Made by a program: the position numbers and the translations under genes. The notes below the pieces were generated by a model that saw only the letters and a list, made by a program, of their open reading frames with translations, ran no database searches and was not told the origin of the DNA. This document shows, piece by piece, positions 30,711 to 39,952 of a DNA stretch of 64,000 nt (within the stretch, counting starts at the first letter, position 1; every line of letters begins with the position of its first letter). Origin of the DNA: Lasiosphaeris hirsuta (Eukaryota; Ascomycota; Sordariomycetes; Sordariales; Lasiosphaeriaceae); contig JAUKUA010000009.1 in the NCBI GenBank assembly GCA_030549175.1, forward strand, positions 744,001 to 808,000, written 5' to 3'.

Positions 30711-33362
30711 ATGGCGTTTCCTCCAGTCACATCCTGTGGCTGCAGGCTCACGATATTAAGTCTTTTGTTGTTTCTCAACTTCCAACTCCCAGTTTTCGCA
30801 CTCAGCGCGGCATTTCCCCGACAAGAAGCCCCTGTATCAACGGGTCGGGAGCGCATCAGTCTCAACTTGGGATGGCGGTTTCAGCGATCAACGACTTCCC
30901 CAGACAACCTGAGTTACACCAAATTGAAGCAATGGATTCTTCCATCCGCAAACAATTTCATTGTCGACACCACCAAACAAGCCCGACGGCCCGCTGATCA
31001 GCCGGACAATGTTACAATCGCTCAGCCGTCATTCGATGATAGCAGTTGGGAGAAACTGAACCTCCCGCACGACTGGGCTGTGAAGGGTCCTTTTTACACC
31101 GGATCAAATGCCGTGATTGGCGGCGGAATGGGCCGCCTCCCCATCCAGGGTGTGGGGTGGTACCGTCGCAGCTTTTCAGCAACTGCCACCGACAAGGCAA
31201 AATCCGTGTACCTGGACATTGATGGGGCCATGTCTTATGCGATGGTCTGGCTTAACGGGAAGTTGGTGGGTGGGTGGCCTTATGGGTATGCTTCCTTCCG
31301 CCTCGACTTGACACCGTATCTCAGTGTCGGCGACAACTATCTCGCAATCCGCCTCGACAATGCCGTGGACTCGTCCCGCTTCTACCCCGGGGCGGGGATT
31401 TACCGGAACGTTTGGCTCACCAAGGTCTCGACTACCCATGTCGGCCAAACGGGCACCTGGATCTCTTCAAAACAAGTTTCGAACCAGTCGGCGACTCTCG
31501 ATTTGGTCGTACAGGTAGAGAATGCAGCGACAGGGGGCGCCAAGGCTGAAGTGGACGTAACCACTGATGTCCACATATTCGATCCAACGACTGGCAAAGC
31601 AGGAGAGAAGGTGGCACAGTTCCCAAGTGGCATAGCCACTCTGGGGGCAGGACAAAGTCAGTCTGTGAACAGCTCGGTAACTGTGCAAAAGCCGCGGCTG
31701 TGGGGACCAAGACCGGCACAGGAGCCCAACCTTTACGTTGCGATTACACGGCTTCGCACAGGAGGCCAAGTTATCGACACATACGAAACACGCTTCGGAA
31801 TACGCTCTCTCCAGTATGGAAACGACGGTCTGAGAATCAATGGTCAGCCCGTTTATTTACAGGGTGTTAACCAACACCACGACCTTGGGCCTCTTGGGTC
31901 CGCCTTTAGTGTCGAAGCTGCTGAGCGGCAATTATCCATGCTTCAGGACATGGGATGCAACGCTATCCGCACTTCACATAATCCTCCCGCCCCCGAGCTG
32001 CTAGACCTCGCTGACCAGAAGGGGATACTGATTCTCGACGAAATCTTCGATACGTGGAAGAGCCAAAAAGTCCGCAACGATTTTCACTTGATCTTCAACG
32101 ACTGGTACGAAGCTGACCTCCGAGCGTTCCTGAGACGAGATCGCAATCACCCATCTGTTGTGATTTGGAGCTATGGCAATGAGGTGTCTGAGCAGGGCGG
32201 TGGAAAATCAGGAGCGGACACGGCACAGAGATTGGAGGACATCGTCCGCGAAGAGGACCCAACACGGCAGACCACAGTGGGGATGAACAGCGCAACTGCA
32301 GATTCCGCATTCAGCTCTGTTGTCGACCTCATTGGGTTGAACTACCAAGGCGAAGGCCGAACGGGGTCAGCGGGCAGCTTCTCAGCTTTTCGCAGCAAGT
32401 TTCCGAACAAGATGATCTTTAGCACCGAAAGCGCATCGGCGATCAGCTCGCGCGGCACGTACCTCTTCCCCGTCACAAGTGCAAGCAGTTCAGCCGTCAA
32501 AGACGGCCAGGGTGGCGACTCCAAGGCCATGTACGTCAGCGCTTATGAACTGTACGCCGTTGACTGGGGAGCTTCGGCCGACAAGGTATTCGTGTCCCAA
32601 GATCGAGCCCCGTATGTCGCAGGCGAGTTTGTTTGGACCGGCTGGGATTACCTCGGCGAACCCACACCGTACAACTCAGCACGAAGTAGCTACTTTGGAA
32701 TCATCGACCTCGCCGGATTTCCAAAGGATCGATTCTATCTATACCAGGCCCGCTGGAATCCTAATGTGAAAATGGCCCACATCCTCCCGCACTGGACTTG
32801 GCCAGACCGCGTTGGTCAGGTCACTCCCGTCCATGTGTTCTCCTCGGGCGACGAGGCCGAGCTGTTCCTAAACGGAGTTTCCCAAGGACGGCAAAAGAGA
32901 GACCAGTCCAACTATCGCTTCCGATGGGATAAGATCGCCTATCAGCCGGGCGAACTACAGGTAACCACGTACAAGGACGGGGCGATCTGGGCGAATGCCA
33001 CCGTACGAACAGCTAGGCAAGCCACACAGCTAAAGCTATCAGCCTATCGCGACAGAAGCGTTATCAGAGCCGACGGTAGCGATCTAGCATTTATAAGTGT
33101 TACTGTCACTGACGACAAAGGGAATGTGGTCCCGCAAGCCAGCGGCACAATCACGTTTTCCGTGCAGGGCCCCGGGACGATCGTGGCCACTGACAATGGT
33201 GATCCTACTGATATGGTTCCATTTCCATCAAAAGATCGAAAGGCATTTGCGGGTCTAGCCCTGGCTATTATTCGTGCCAACGAGGGCACCACGGGGACGA
33301 TAGCGGTCAAAGCAACTGGCACAGGGGTGCAGGGAGGGGGGCTAATCCTGAAGATAGCCTAG
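30711..33362 (+). CDS. Secreted glycoside hydrolase family 2 enzyme, 883 aa
   Basis: Single exon; the first ATG is at 30711. A hydrophobic N-terminal leader (LTILSLLLFLNFQLPVFALSA) predicts secretion. Domains in order: GH2 sugar-binding sandwich (about 40-240, with LNLPHDW and GVGWYRRSF), immunoglobulin-like linker (about 245-360), TIM barrel (about 370-660) with GVNQHHD, acid/base Glu491 in SYGNEVSE and nucleophile Glu573 in STESAS, then DUF4982-type and Big-type C-terminal domains. The family includes beta-galactosidases, mannosidases and glucuronidases; substrate specificity is not readable here. The long C-terminus and absence of introns resemble bacterial GH2 proteins, so old transfer is possible but unproven. 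Probably a partner of the adjacent mannanase. Confidence 0.9.
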   Translation: MAFPPVTSCGCRLTILSLLLFLNFQLPVFALSAAFPRQEAPVSTGRERISLNLGWRFQRSTTSPDNLSYTKLKQWILPSANNFIVDTTKQARRPADQPDNVTIAQPSFDDSSWEKLNLPHDWAVKGPFYTGSNAVIGGGMGRLPIQGVGWYRRSFSATATDKAKSVYLDIDGAMSYAMVWLNGKLVGGWPYGYASFRLDLTPYLSVGDNYLAIRLDNAVDSSRFYPGAGIYRNVWLTKVSTTHVGQTGTWISSKQVSNQSATLDLVVQVENAATGGAKAEVDVTTDVHIFDPTTGKAGEKVAQFPSGIATLGAGQSQSVNSSVTVQKPRLWGPRPAQEPNLYVAITRLRTGGQVIDTYETRFGIRSLQYGNDGLRINGQPVYLQGVNQHHDLGPLGSAFSVEAAERQLSMLQDMGCNAIRTSHNPPAPELLDLADQKGILILDEIFDTWKSQKVRNDFHLIFNDWYEADLRAFLRRDRNHPSVVIWSYGNEVSEQGGGKSGADTAQRLEDIVREEDPTRQTTVGMNSATADSAFSSVVDLIGLNYQGEGRTGSAGSFSAFRSKFPNKMIFSTESASAISSRGTYLFPVTSASSSAVKDGQGGDSKAMYVSAYELYAVDWGASADKVFVSQDRAPYVAGEFVWTGWDYLGEPTPYNSARSSYFGIIDLAGFPKDRFYLYQARWNPNVKMAHILPHWTWPDRVGQVTPVHVFSSGDEAELFLNGVSQGRQKRDQSNYRFRWDKIAYQPGELQVTTYKDGAIWANATVRTARQATQLKLSAYRDRSVIRADGSDLAFISVTVTDDKGNVVPQASGTITFSVQGPGTIVATDNGDPTDMVPFPSKDRKAFAGLALAIIRANEGTTGTIAVKATGTGVQGGGLILKIA

Positions 33363-35049
33363 GTCAGGTTTGGGCACACTGGAATATTTATTAGTATTAT
33401 TACTGAATATTTTAAGTAGCTTTGTAAGCTAAAAGGCAATCTCAACACCCTGGACTTACGGTTAGCAATGGTTACCAAGTCAGAGGTGCTCACTTCACTT
33501 GATTTACTACTCGCCGCAACTCTAAATCACTGGTATAAACAGAGGTCAGATGTCGCACTGGAAATAGTGGGCTTATCAAGCTCTTGGGAGCGCGGCCCCT
33601 ATGCGGGAACCACTATCCCCAAGCACTCGCACTCTCTTTTGTCATAAGTAGCCGCGCTCTCGCGCTTCTCCCACGCCTGGGGATTCAATTTGGAGTCTAA
33701 GGGCTCCGACCCGGACCCCCTGTGGAGGTCCTTCCGAGCCACACGCGGCTCCATGTTCCTCGAGGGGCATAACACCAAGGCTAATTTGAGCGCCTAAGAC
33801 CAACGGGCTAAATAAACGAGCGAGCCTTAAAACATTTAACAACGCATATAAAAAAGGATCATAAAGAATTATGACGTTTACTAACAATTTACTACCATGT
33901 TTTCACGAGAAGCCTACTAAAATTTAATAAGTAGCTCACTTGCTTAGTTAGCTCGCTTACTTATTACACACGTTATTAGCAAGCCAAGGGTAGGTGGTAG
34001 TGCAGGTGGCAGGGCCAGCAGGAGAGCTAGAGGTGGATAGTTATAGTGTTGATGAGCCTTTTATTGCGCATCTGAGCGATTTAAATCGCTACAATAGTGC
34101 TGGGATTGACTGTTCAATTTACCCACTTGTCTTTACTGACGGCCGTCGACAGCCGTTGACACTTATTAGCGGTCCTTAACAATGCTGTGGCTGTAAGGCG
34201 GTAAGCTAAAATGGAAGTATACGGTACATTGAGACGATATCTGCAGTGTGCCGAGAGGGGCACATAAAACAGCAATACACAGTATATATCAGAACGTTGC
34301 ATCCGAAAAGGGGCGCCACTGGATCCCATGCTTGGAGGTGTAGGAGACACCTTGACCTTTGGCCGCAGCGGACGCGGAAGAGCAGGAGCCGCGGACTGGC
34401 ACTACGCCAAGGGAGCACAGCAAGCTCACATGGATGGTCACCTCCAGTGACACTCTTCGACGGGACTGCCGAAGCCAAGCTGTAAGACCTGCAGTGTGGA
34501 TCGGGACAGATCGACCACACCATGAAACGTTAGGTCAGTCAGCAAATGTCTCCACACCTGGATCTAGATTAGCGAATAGAGGATTTCTCTCAAGCGCGAA
34601 ATGTTCATTCGAGGACCAACGAGCCAATGTTTTCTCGAGTCTTGCTTCGGTGGAGGTAGGTAGTCGTGGCCTTGCCTAATGATTCAGAGAACCGTAGGAT
34701 TAACGGGCGAAAAGGACCAAGTTGGTTTCGATCCCACTGATACCTTCAGCGCCCGCGGTTTTACAATAAGAGTCCTCTCTGCGGTTTTAGCGGTTTTAGG
34801 CGCATGCAAACCTTCGGACCCTGTGCGCCCTGTGCGCCTTGTGCGCCTTGTGCACCCAGTGGCCGTGTAGGACTTGGAATATATTGTCTTATTACCCCGC
34901 TCGCAGCTGAGCTGAAGAGAAAGTAAAAATATTTTTCGTCGAGACGCAGTTCTGTTGCTTCACACAACGGCGGAAATGAAGCTCACGATGAAGCGTATAT
35001 CGACAACTGCCTATTTATGTGTTTTTGTTTTCATAACTAGGTACTAGTG
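33363..35049. other. Intergenic with an AT-rich degenerate tract and a short tandem repeat
   Basis: About 1.7 kb. The part from 33800 to 34110 is rich in TpA and short repeated words (for example GCTCGCTTACTTATTA), as in old RIP-mutated repeats, but no element ends or coding remnants were identified. Confidence 0.4.
34821..34856 (+). repeat. 9-bp tandem repeat, four copies
   Basis: Units CTGTGCGCC, CTGTGCGCC, TTGTGCGCC, TTGTGCACC in direct succession; a short minisatellite in non-coding DNA. Confidence 0.75.
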
Positions 35050-37098
35050 ATGAATCTTTTTAGAAGAGAAGAACCCCACTCCTTTCTCCTCTACGCATCA
35101 CAGTATGTCGGCAATTTTCGCGGAGTCACAGACGGCCAGAATTGCTGGGAGGTTAAAGACCCCAGGCAGGAACCCTTTAAGGACATTCTTAAGGCGGCTT
35201 GTCTTGTGGTATCTCGGTGCAACGCAATCCCACGGTCCACGCTGATCCTTCTTGATATTTTTCTTTGGGGGAAAACTTTCGAGTCCTGTATCCCCTATTT
35301 GATGCTCTCGGGTGCTAGCCAACGCCACAGGAAAGCAGTCGTTAGACATCTCAGACGAAGTTCCTTGACACAGGAGTACCCGGGCCTGAAGCTAGATCAC
35401 TGGGATTGGCCGCCGCTTGTGCCAGATATCACCATGGCTGGGAGGGAAGGGAAGGCGGTTGATAAAAAACTGCTTTATCAATGTTCTAAGTTTGAGATAT
35501 ATCAGTTCTTATCGGGTTTCGGGACTGACGGGGACTCGGCCAAACTCCTTTCAATCACTACAACGGGTGGCGATGGGGCAATTTCGCAGTCTGGAGTTCT
35601 TAGCTGCGCTGTTATGGTAGGTCAAGATAAGTTCCTCTTGGTGCCGGCTCACATTTTTCTACCGGCTCTAGTTATGGACACTGGGGATGACCTTGACGAT
35701 GATAGCGATGATTCCCAGTCGGACCGTGGATCAGAGATGCTACGAGCTGGTAGTGCTACACCACCAACTGAGAGTCTTGCAGACTCGGACGATGCAGCTC
35801 AAGTTAGTCCTATCATGAGCCCATATATACCTCAGAGAGGTATCGAGCAGCCGAGCTCAACTCAACTACTTCCTGCTACTGGGGATTTCTCCGTTTTCGC
35901 ATCTGAGCTCGATTACGCTTTAATCCAGATTTCTCACCAAGAGAAGTTCCACGAAAAGCTCCGCTATCTCTCTACAAAGGTAGTCCAAAGTATCGACACC
36001 GGCCGGTTCAACGTCTCGGCCACAACGCCATCCTGTGGCTTGATCACGGGTCAGCTTGACGGACGACCGACTATGATGCGACTCCCATACAGCAGCAGAT
36101 TCACCAACCTTTACCCTGTTAGCTTTCCCTGTGCTGTGAGCAAAGGCGATTGCGGCTCTGTCATAGTCGACCCAGAAACCAAAAAGATTTACGGCTTCAC
36201 AGTGGCCACGAGTGTTGAAGGAAAAGTGGCGTATCTAGTCTCGGCAGACGAGATTCTCCAGGATATCTTAATAAAGCTGGGTAAAGATGTCTCGGACCAG
36301 TCACGTCTGCCATGGGCCGCTGCAGTTATCACAAATTACCTTGCGCCGCTGTCAGCACTGTCGACGGATGAGTGTGAGTGCGGGCAGGTGACTGCGGTAG
36401 CCTCATCTACGATTGGCCAACCTTTGAGCACTGTGTCAGTGCAAACTGTTTCGGTCTCATCCAGAGCAGAACGACCACCAAGTACCATACCAGAACAGGC
36501 ATCCCATGTCGAGAGAGCCCTGGGAACATCCGCGCTTGACCCCCAGGACATATATCGCTTCTTGGACACGCGCTTCCCCGGGAGCACGTCTAACAAGACC
36601 CGTTGGGAACAACAGTTCACCTATGCGCCGGCTGGAACAGCCTCGTCGTTCGAGCTGTGGTGCGAGTTCAGCGTTCTCTTCGGCTGCGGCGAGACCTTCC
36701 GTGGTGACGACGAAGTCGGTTGGGTCCAGCACCATATCAAGCATCTCCGGGGCAAGATACCCGCTCAGCTCACGTGCTGGTTTTGCGATGAGCACATTCC
36801 ATTCTTGGCTGAGCGAACTGCCGACCGTGGATACAACTTCGAGGTGCGCATGGCGCATATCCGCAGTCACATATCCGAGGATTACCAAACACCCGAATGT
36901 ATGAGACCCGACTTTTATATGGTCAAGCACTTGCACAAGTACCATTTTATCAACGACAGGACATACAACTACCTCAAAACTTTCAACGAGGTGCCTCAGC
37001 AGTATCGACTGCCTGTCTCTGACTCCAGGCCACTCGGCCAGGCTAAACCAAGGGAGCAAGGGGAGTGCTATGATTTGGAGAATGAAGAGCGCCGGTAG
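35050..37098 (+). CDS. Chymotrypsin-fold-like protein with C-terminal Cys/His clusters, 682 aa
   Basis: Single exon; the ATG is at 35050. The N-terminal part (about 1-160) resembles the lead-in of fungal immune-type proteins (PYLMLSGASQRHRKAVVRHL). A degenerate trypsin-like fold follows: SGVLSCAVMVGQDKFLLVPAHIF with His201, an acidic insertion (about 210-260), SELDYALIQI with Asp288, and KGDCGSVIVDPETKKIYGFTVA with Cys368 where serine proteases have Ser. The C-terminal third (about 525-640) carries Cys/His groups (WCEFSVLFGC, then CWFCDEH and MAHIRSHI) that could bind zinc. No HET, NACHT or repeat domain is present. Proteolytic activity is not shown; by analogy it may act in self/non-self response. 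Family assignment is by motif only. Confidence 0.72.
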   Translation: MNLFRREEPHSFLLYASQYVGNFRGVTDGQNCWEVKDPRQEPFKDILKAACLVVSRCNAIPRSTLILLDIFLWGKTFESCIPYLMLSGASQRHRKAVVRHLRRSSLTQEYPGLKLDHWDWPPLVPDITMAGREGKAVDKKLLYQCSKFEIYQFLSGFGTDGDSAKLLSITTTGGDGAISQSGVLSCAVMVGQDKFLLVPAHIFLPALVMDTGDDLDDDSDDSQSDRGSEMLRAGSATPPTESLADSDDAAQVSPIMSPYIPQRGIEQPSSTQLLPATGDFSVFASELDYALIQISHQEKFHEKLRYLSTKVVQSIDTGRFNVSATTPSCGLITGQLDGRPTMMRLPYSSRFTNLYPVSFPCAVSKGDCGSVIVDPETKKIYGFTVATSVEGKVAYLVSADEILQDILIKLGKDVSDQSRLPWAAAVITNYLAPLSALSTDECECGQVTAVASSTIGQPLSTVSVQTVSVSSRAERPPSTIPEQASHVERALGTSALDPQDIYRFLDTRFPGSTSNKTRWEQQFTYAPAGTASSFELWCEFSVLFGCGETFRGDDEVGWVQHHIKHLRGKIPAQLTCWFCDEHIPFLAERTADRGYNFEVRMAHIRSHISEDYQTPECMRPDFYMVKHLHKYHFINDRTYNYLKTFNEVPQQYRLPVSDSRPLGQAKPREQGECYDLENEERR

Positions 37099-38463
37099 AA
37101 GATACAACGTGAAGCTACAAAACACCAGGGTGGAAGGAAGAAGGACTGGAAGGGAAAGTATTTCGGGGCTGGCGACGTGGTGGCGAGCACCTCGTCCCGG
37201 GGATGGCAGGCGATCACAATGCCGGTGTCAACCCCTGACGGGTTGCCATTGTCACCAGTAAATTTAGGGTTGAGTGTGCAAATGGATGCACAGCAGGACC
37301 GAGAGACGGTTTTCGACTGGAATGACTAAATACCGAGGTTAGGAATCAACAAAATTGTTGTGGTGGCACCGTAGTACTTGCATTTTAAATCAGTCTATCC
37401 AAGGTTTACATGAGAGTAGCGCTCGACTCAAGCCAGGTAAATGCCAGATCAAGCCTGTCAGATACGATTAGATAATTAGATTAGATAAGGAAAATACGGG
37501 ACCTGTCAGATCAAATAAAGCCTTCTATCTGATTTGGCATATCTGACATATTCCCTACTTTTCCTCGACACTATTAGATAGTCTGGTTAACTCAACTCAA
37601 ACAGTCAGGTAGGACCATACAAAGAAAGCGTCACGGTGCACTACCATCTCCATGTATGACGTTAGAGTAACCCTGAAAACGGCAGAAAGGGTACATTCAG
37701 GGATTACCGCACTGCAAGCCACACCACTGCATGTCAATCGCGAACTGCGCGCGCTGCAGCCAGCTAGCACAAACGCAGTCGCAGCGCTGTGAGCAAGCCC
37801 AGCCTGGAGTGCATATCTTTGGGTTTACTGGGCCTTTTACTGCGTTTTGGACTCAGACCCGTAGGTGAAGAGTTTCAAGGATTTTGACGAGAATAGGTGC
37901 GTTGCGCGTTATCGTTCATGCTTTCTCTCCCGTCGAGCTAACACTTTTATCCGTTATGAATGGGCCTTGGATCCATCGTTGATATGGAAAATTGGACCGG
38001 ATCGGTCTACAAGATGCCCTTGGGAGGTTTTGCCAAGGCAGTGGATAATGATAGGAGGGAAGCGATACGGACACCGTTTCTCAAGAAGAGTATGATCTGG
38101 ATTCCGACTAGGGAGGGTGATGTTCATCGTTGCGTCCTTTGGACGGTTGTGATGACGGTTGACCGGGGAGATGGAGATTTCTTACCGTCAAAGCAAACAA
38201 CAGATGCCGGTGAATGAAAGATTGTGCCTGATGTCTGCCATGTGGCTGGTTTGTTGGAGGGTCGACCGGGGGTATGAATCACCTCGTCGATTTCGAGTGT
38301 TTCCGTTCAACCTTGCCGGACATCAGTCAATTACCACCTTGACCGTGAATTCCTTTCAATTGATAGATAGCCCGGCCTAGCAGCATGACAACGAGTACGA
38401 ACGTAGGAGCTCCTTGGTTAGTAGAGGGGGGTGAAATTCCACACAAGCAAATGTGTTCTACAC
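37099..38463. other. Intergenic with short inverted and direct repeats
   Basis: About 1.35 kb. The AT-rich part 37440-37600 repeats CCTGTCAGAT (37454-37463 and 37502-37511) and holds TGTCAGATA (37456-37464) with its inverse TATCTGACA (37540-37548). This could be a decayed small element; no target duplication was found. Confidence 0.35.
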
Positions 38464-39952
38464 TCAGAGTGAGGTGGGCTTCCTGCCCCAGACCACCTTT
38501 TGCCGGAAGAATGCATGGATCTTTCTAGATCGGATCTCCTTCCAGAAATGGGCGAGGAAGACGCTGACTTCATTCCGTGTCCAGCCCAGCGTGGTAGCCA
38601 TGAACAGGACCGTGCCCTCTACGTCCTGCTCAAATGCGAGCTGCATGTACACACCAACTTCCCGATCGGATGCGTCTCTAGGCCATTGGCCCACAGGAGT
38701 CTGCCGCGTCACCAGGTCAGTATTGAAGTCCAGGCGGGGCTGCTCTGGTGTGGAGACGCGAACCGACCTTGAAATTCCTTTCCTCGATGTCGGCAAATCC
38801 AGCTTCTTCCATCGCCTTCCCTTGTATACCATCTTCGTAAACCGTGAATGGTCTGCCAAGCTTGCGCCCTCCTTCGATGAAGATCTTGCCCCATTGGCAT
38901 AGGGCTGTCGAGTTGGTCACAGTGCCATCATCGCTCTCGATACGCGAAGCCGGCTCGTAACTCTCGAGATAGCCTCCCGGCTTCAGGCTCTTGTAGGCTT
39001 CCTTGAAGAGGGCTGTCCAGTCTTGGATGGCACCAACTAGCCATCGAGCATGGACGTAATCAAGAGAGGCCTCCCGAAATGTCCATTCCTTTGTGCTGTC
39101 GTCAATTTGGCTAGGTGTGGGCAACGGTCAGCGACACATAACCTTGCAGGCAAGCCGAGCTGCTCTAGACTTACAACTCAAGATTTGGCGGAACCCAGGT
39201 GGTTTGGATGGGCGCGATGTCTGTCCCAATAACGGAGGCTTTGGGGAACTGGTCGGCAAAATCGCTAGGTGTTGCGTCAGTTCACAAGCGCTTCCATCAA
39301 AACTGTGAGGTGGCCTACATTGCCCAGATACCTATGCACTCATTGGTTACCGGTGACATCTTTTCTTATGCAACACAACACACATACCCGTCCCCGTTCC
39401 GATATCTACGGCTTTCTACTCCACCCCCCCCCCCCCGGTTAGTGAAAGGCCACCCGTGACGGGCTGGTAGTATACCGATATCTCCCCCGACAATGGTGCT
39501 AGGTAGAGCTTGCCACCTATCAATAGCGTGAGACCGTGATGACTGGATGTGCATGGTTAGCCGAGTCCAATGCCTGACCGTGTCAGACTCACTTGATATC
39601 CATCGCTTCTTGATAACTAGCATCAACGGGACCCCTAGCCCTGAATTAGATACCAACACCTATACTTCCGTGGCACCACAAACCAGTAATCAGCATGACG
39701 CTCGGTGTGATACGTTCTTCCGTGTATCATTCTGTATTGAATGATGCTCGAAGCCAATGACTCTGTGGAGTCTGCATCGCTAGCCAAAGCTGAATCGGCG
39801 TCATCGTACTCACCGGAGTCCTAAGAAAATCGAAAATGTAAGTTCCTAGTGTTCCTTCGTCGCCGCTCATTCCTGACCTCTGGTAGTTGCGTCTAGTGTT
39901 CTGGAGGGAGAATGTCGGTTTCTGGAAGAGAAATAGGCTGCTGAGATGCCAT
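38464..39952 (-). pseudogene. UmtA/LaeA-like SAM methyltransferase gene with a premature TAG
   Basis: Exons, 5' to 3': 39952-39878, 39820-39684, about 39616-39593, 39542-39476, 39415-39388, 39331-39319, 39264-39175, 39110-38768 and 38700-38464. The joined frame matches the fungal UmtA-like family: SALASDADSTESLASSI, YRMIHGRTYH, LTLLIGGKLYLAPL, motif I VDIGTGTGIWAIDFADQFP, then VHARWLVGAIQDW and SLKPGGYLES. Codon 20 is TAG (39893-39895) in a PPEH-stop-TQLPE context, where relatives have Trp, so TGG to TAG is likely. One exon is only 13 nt. Start of the third exon is uncertain (two acceptors fit). Otherwise intact, so recently silenced or an assembly error. Possibly an ex-member of the neighbouring polyketide cluster. 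Confidence 0.75.

Noticed and set aside
34720..34760. Possible tRNA internal promoter box (GGTTTCGATCCC)
   Set aside because: No matching acceptor stem, anticodon arm or second box could be folded around it.
36457..37125. 222-codon frame antisense to the chymotrypsin-like protein
   Set aside because: Shadow of a well-supported coding exon; the hydrophobic start is chance.
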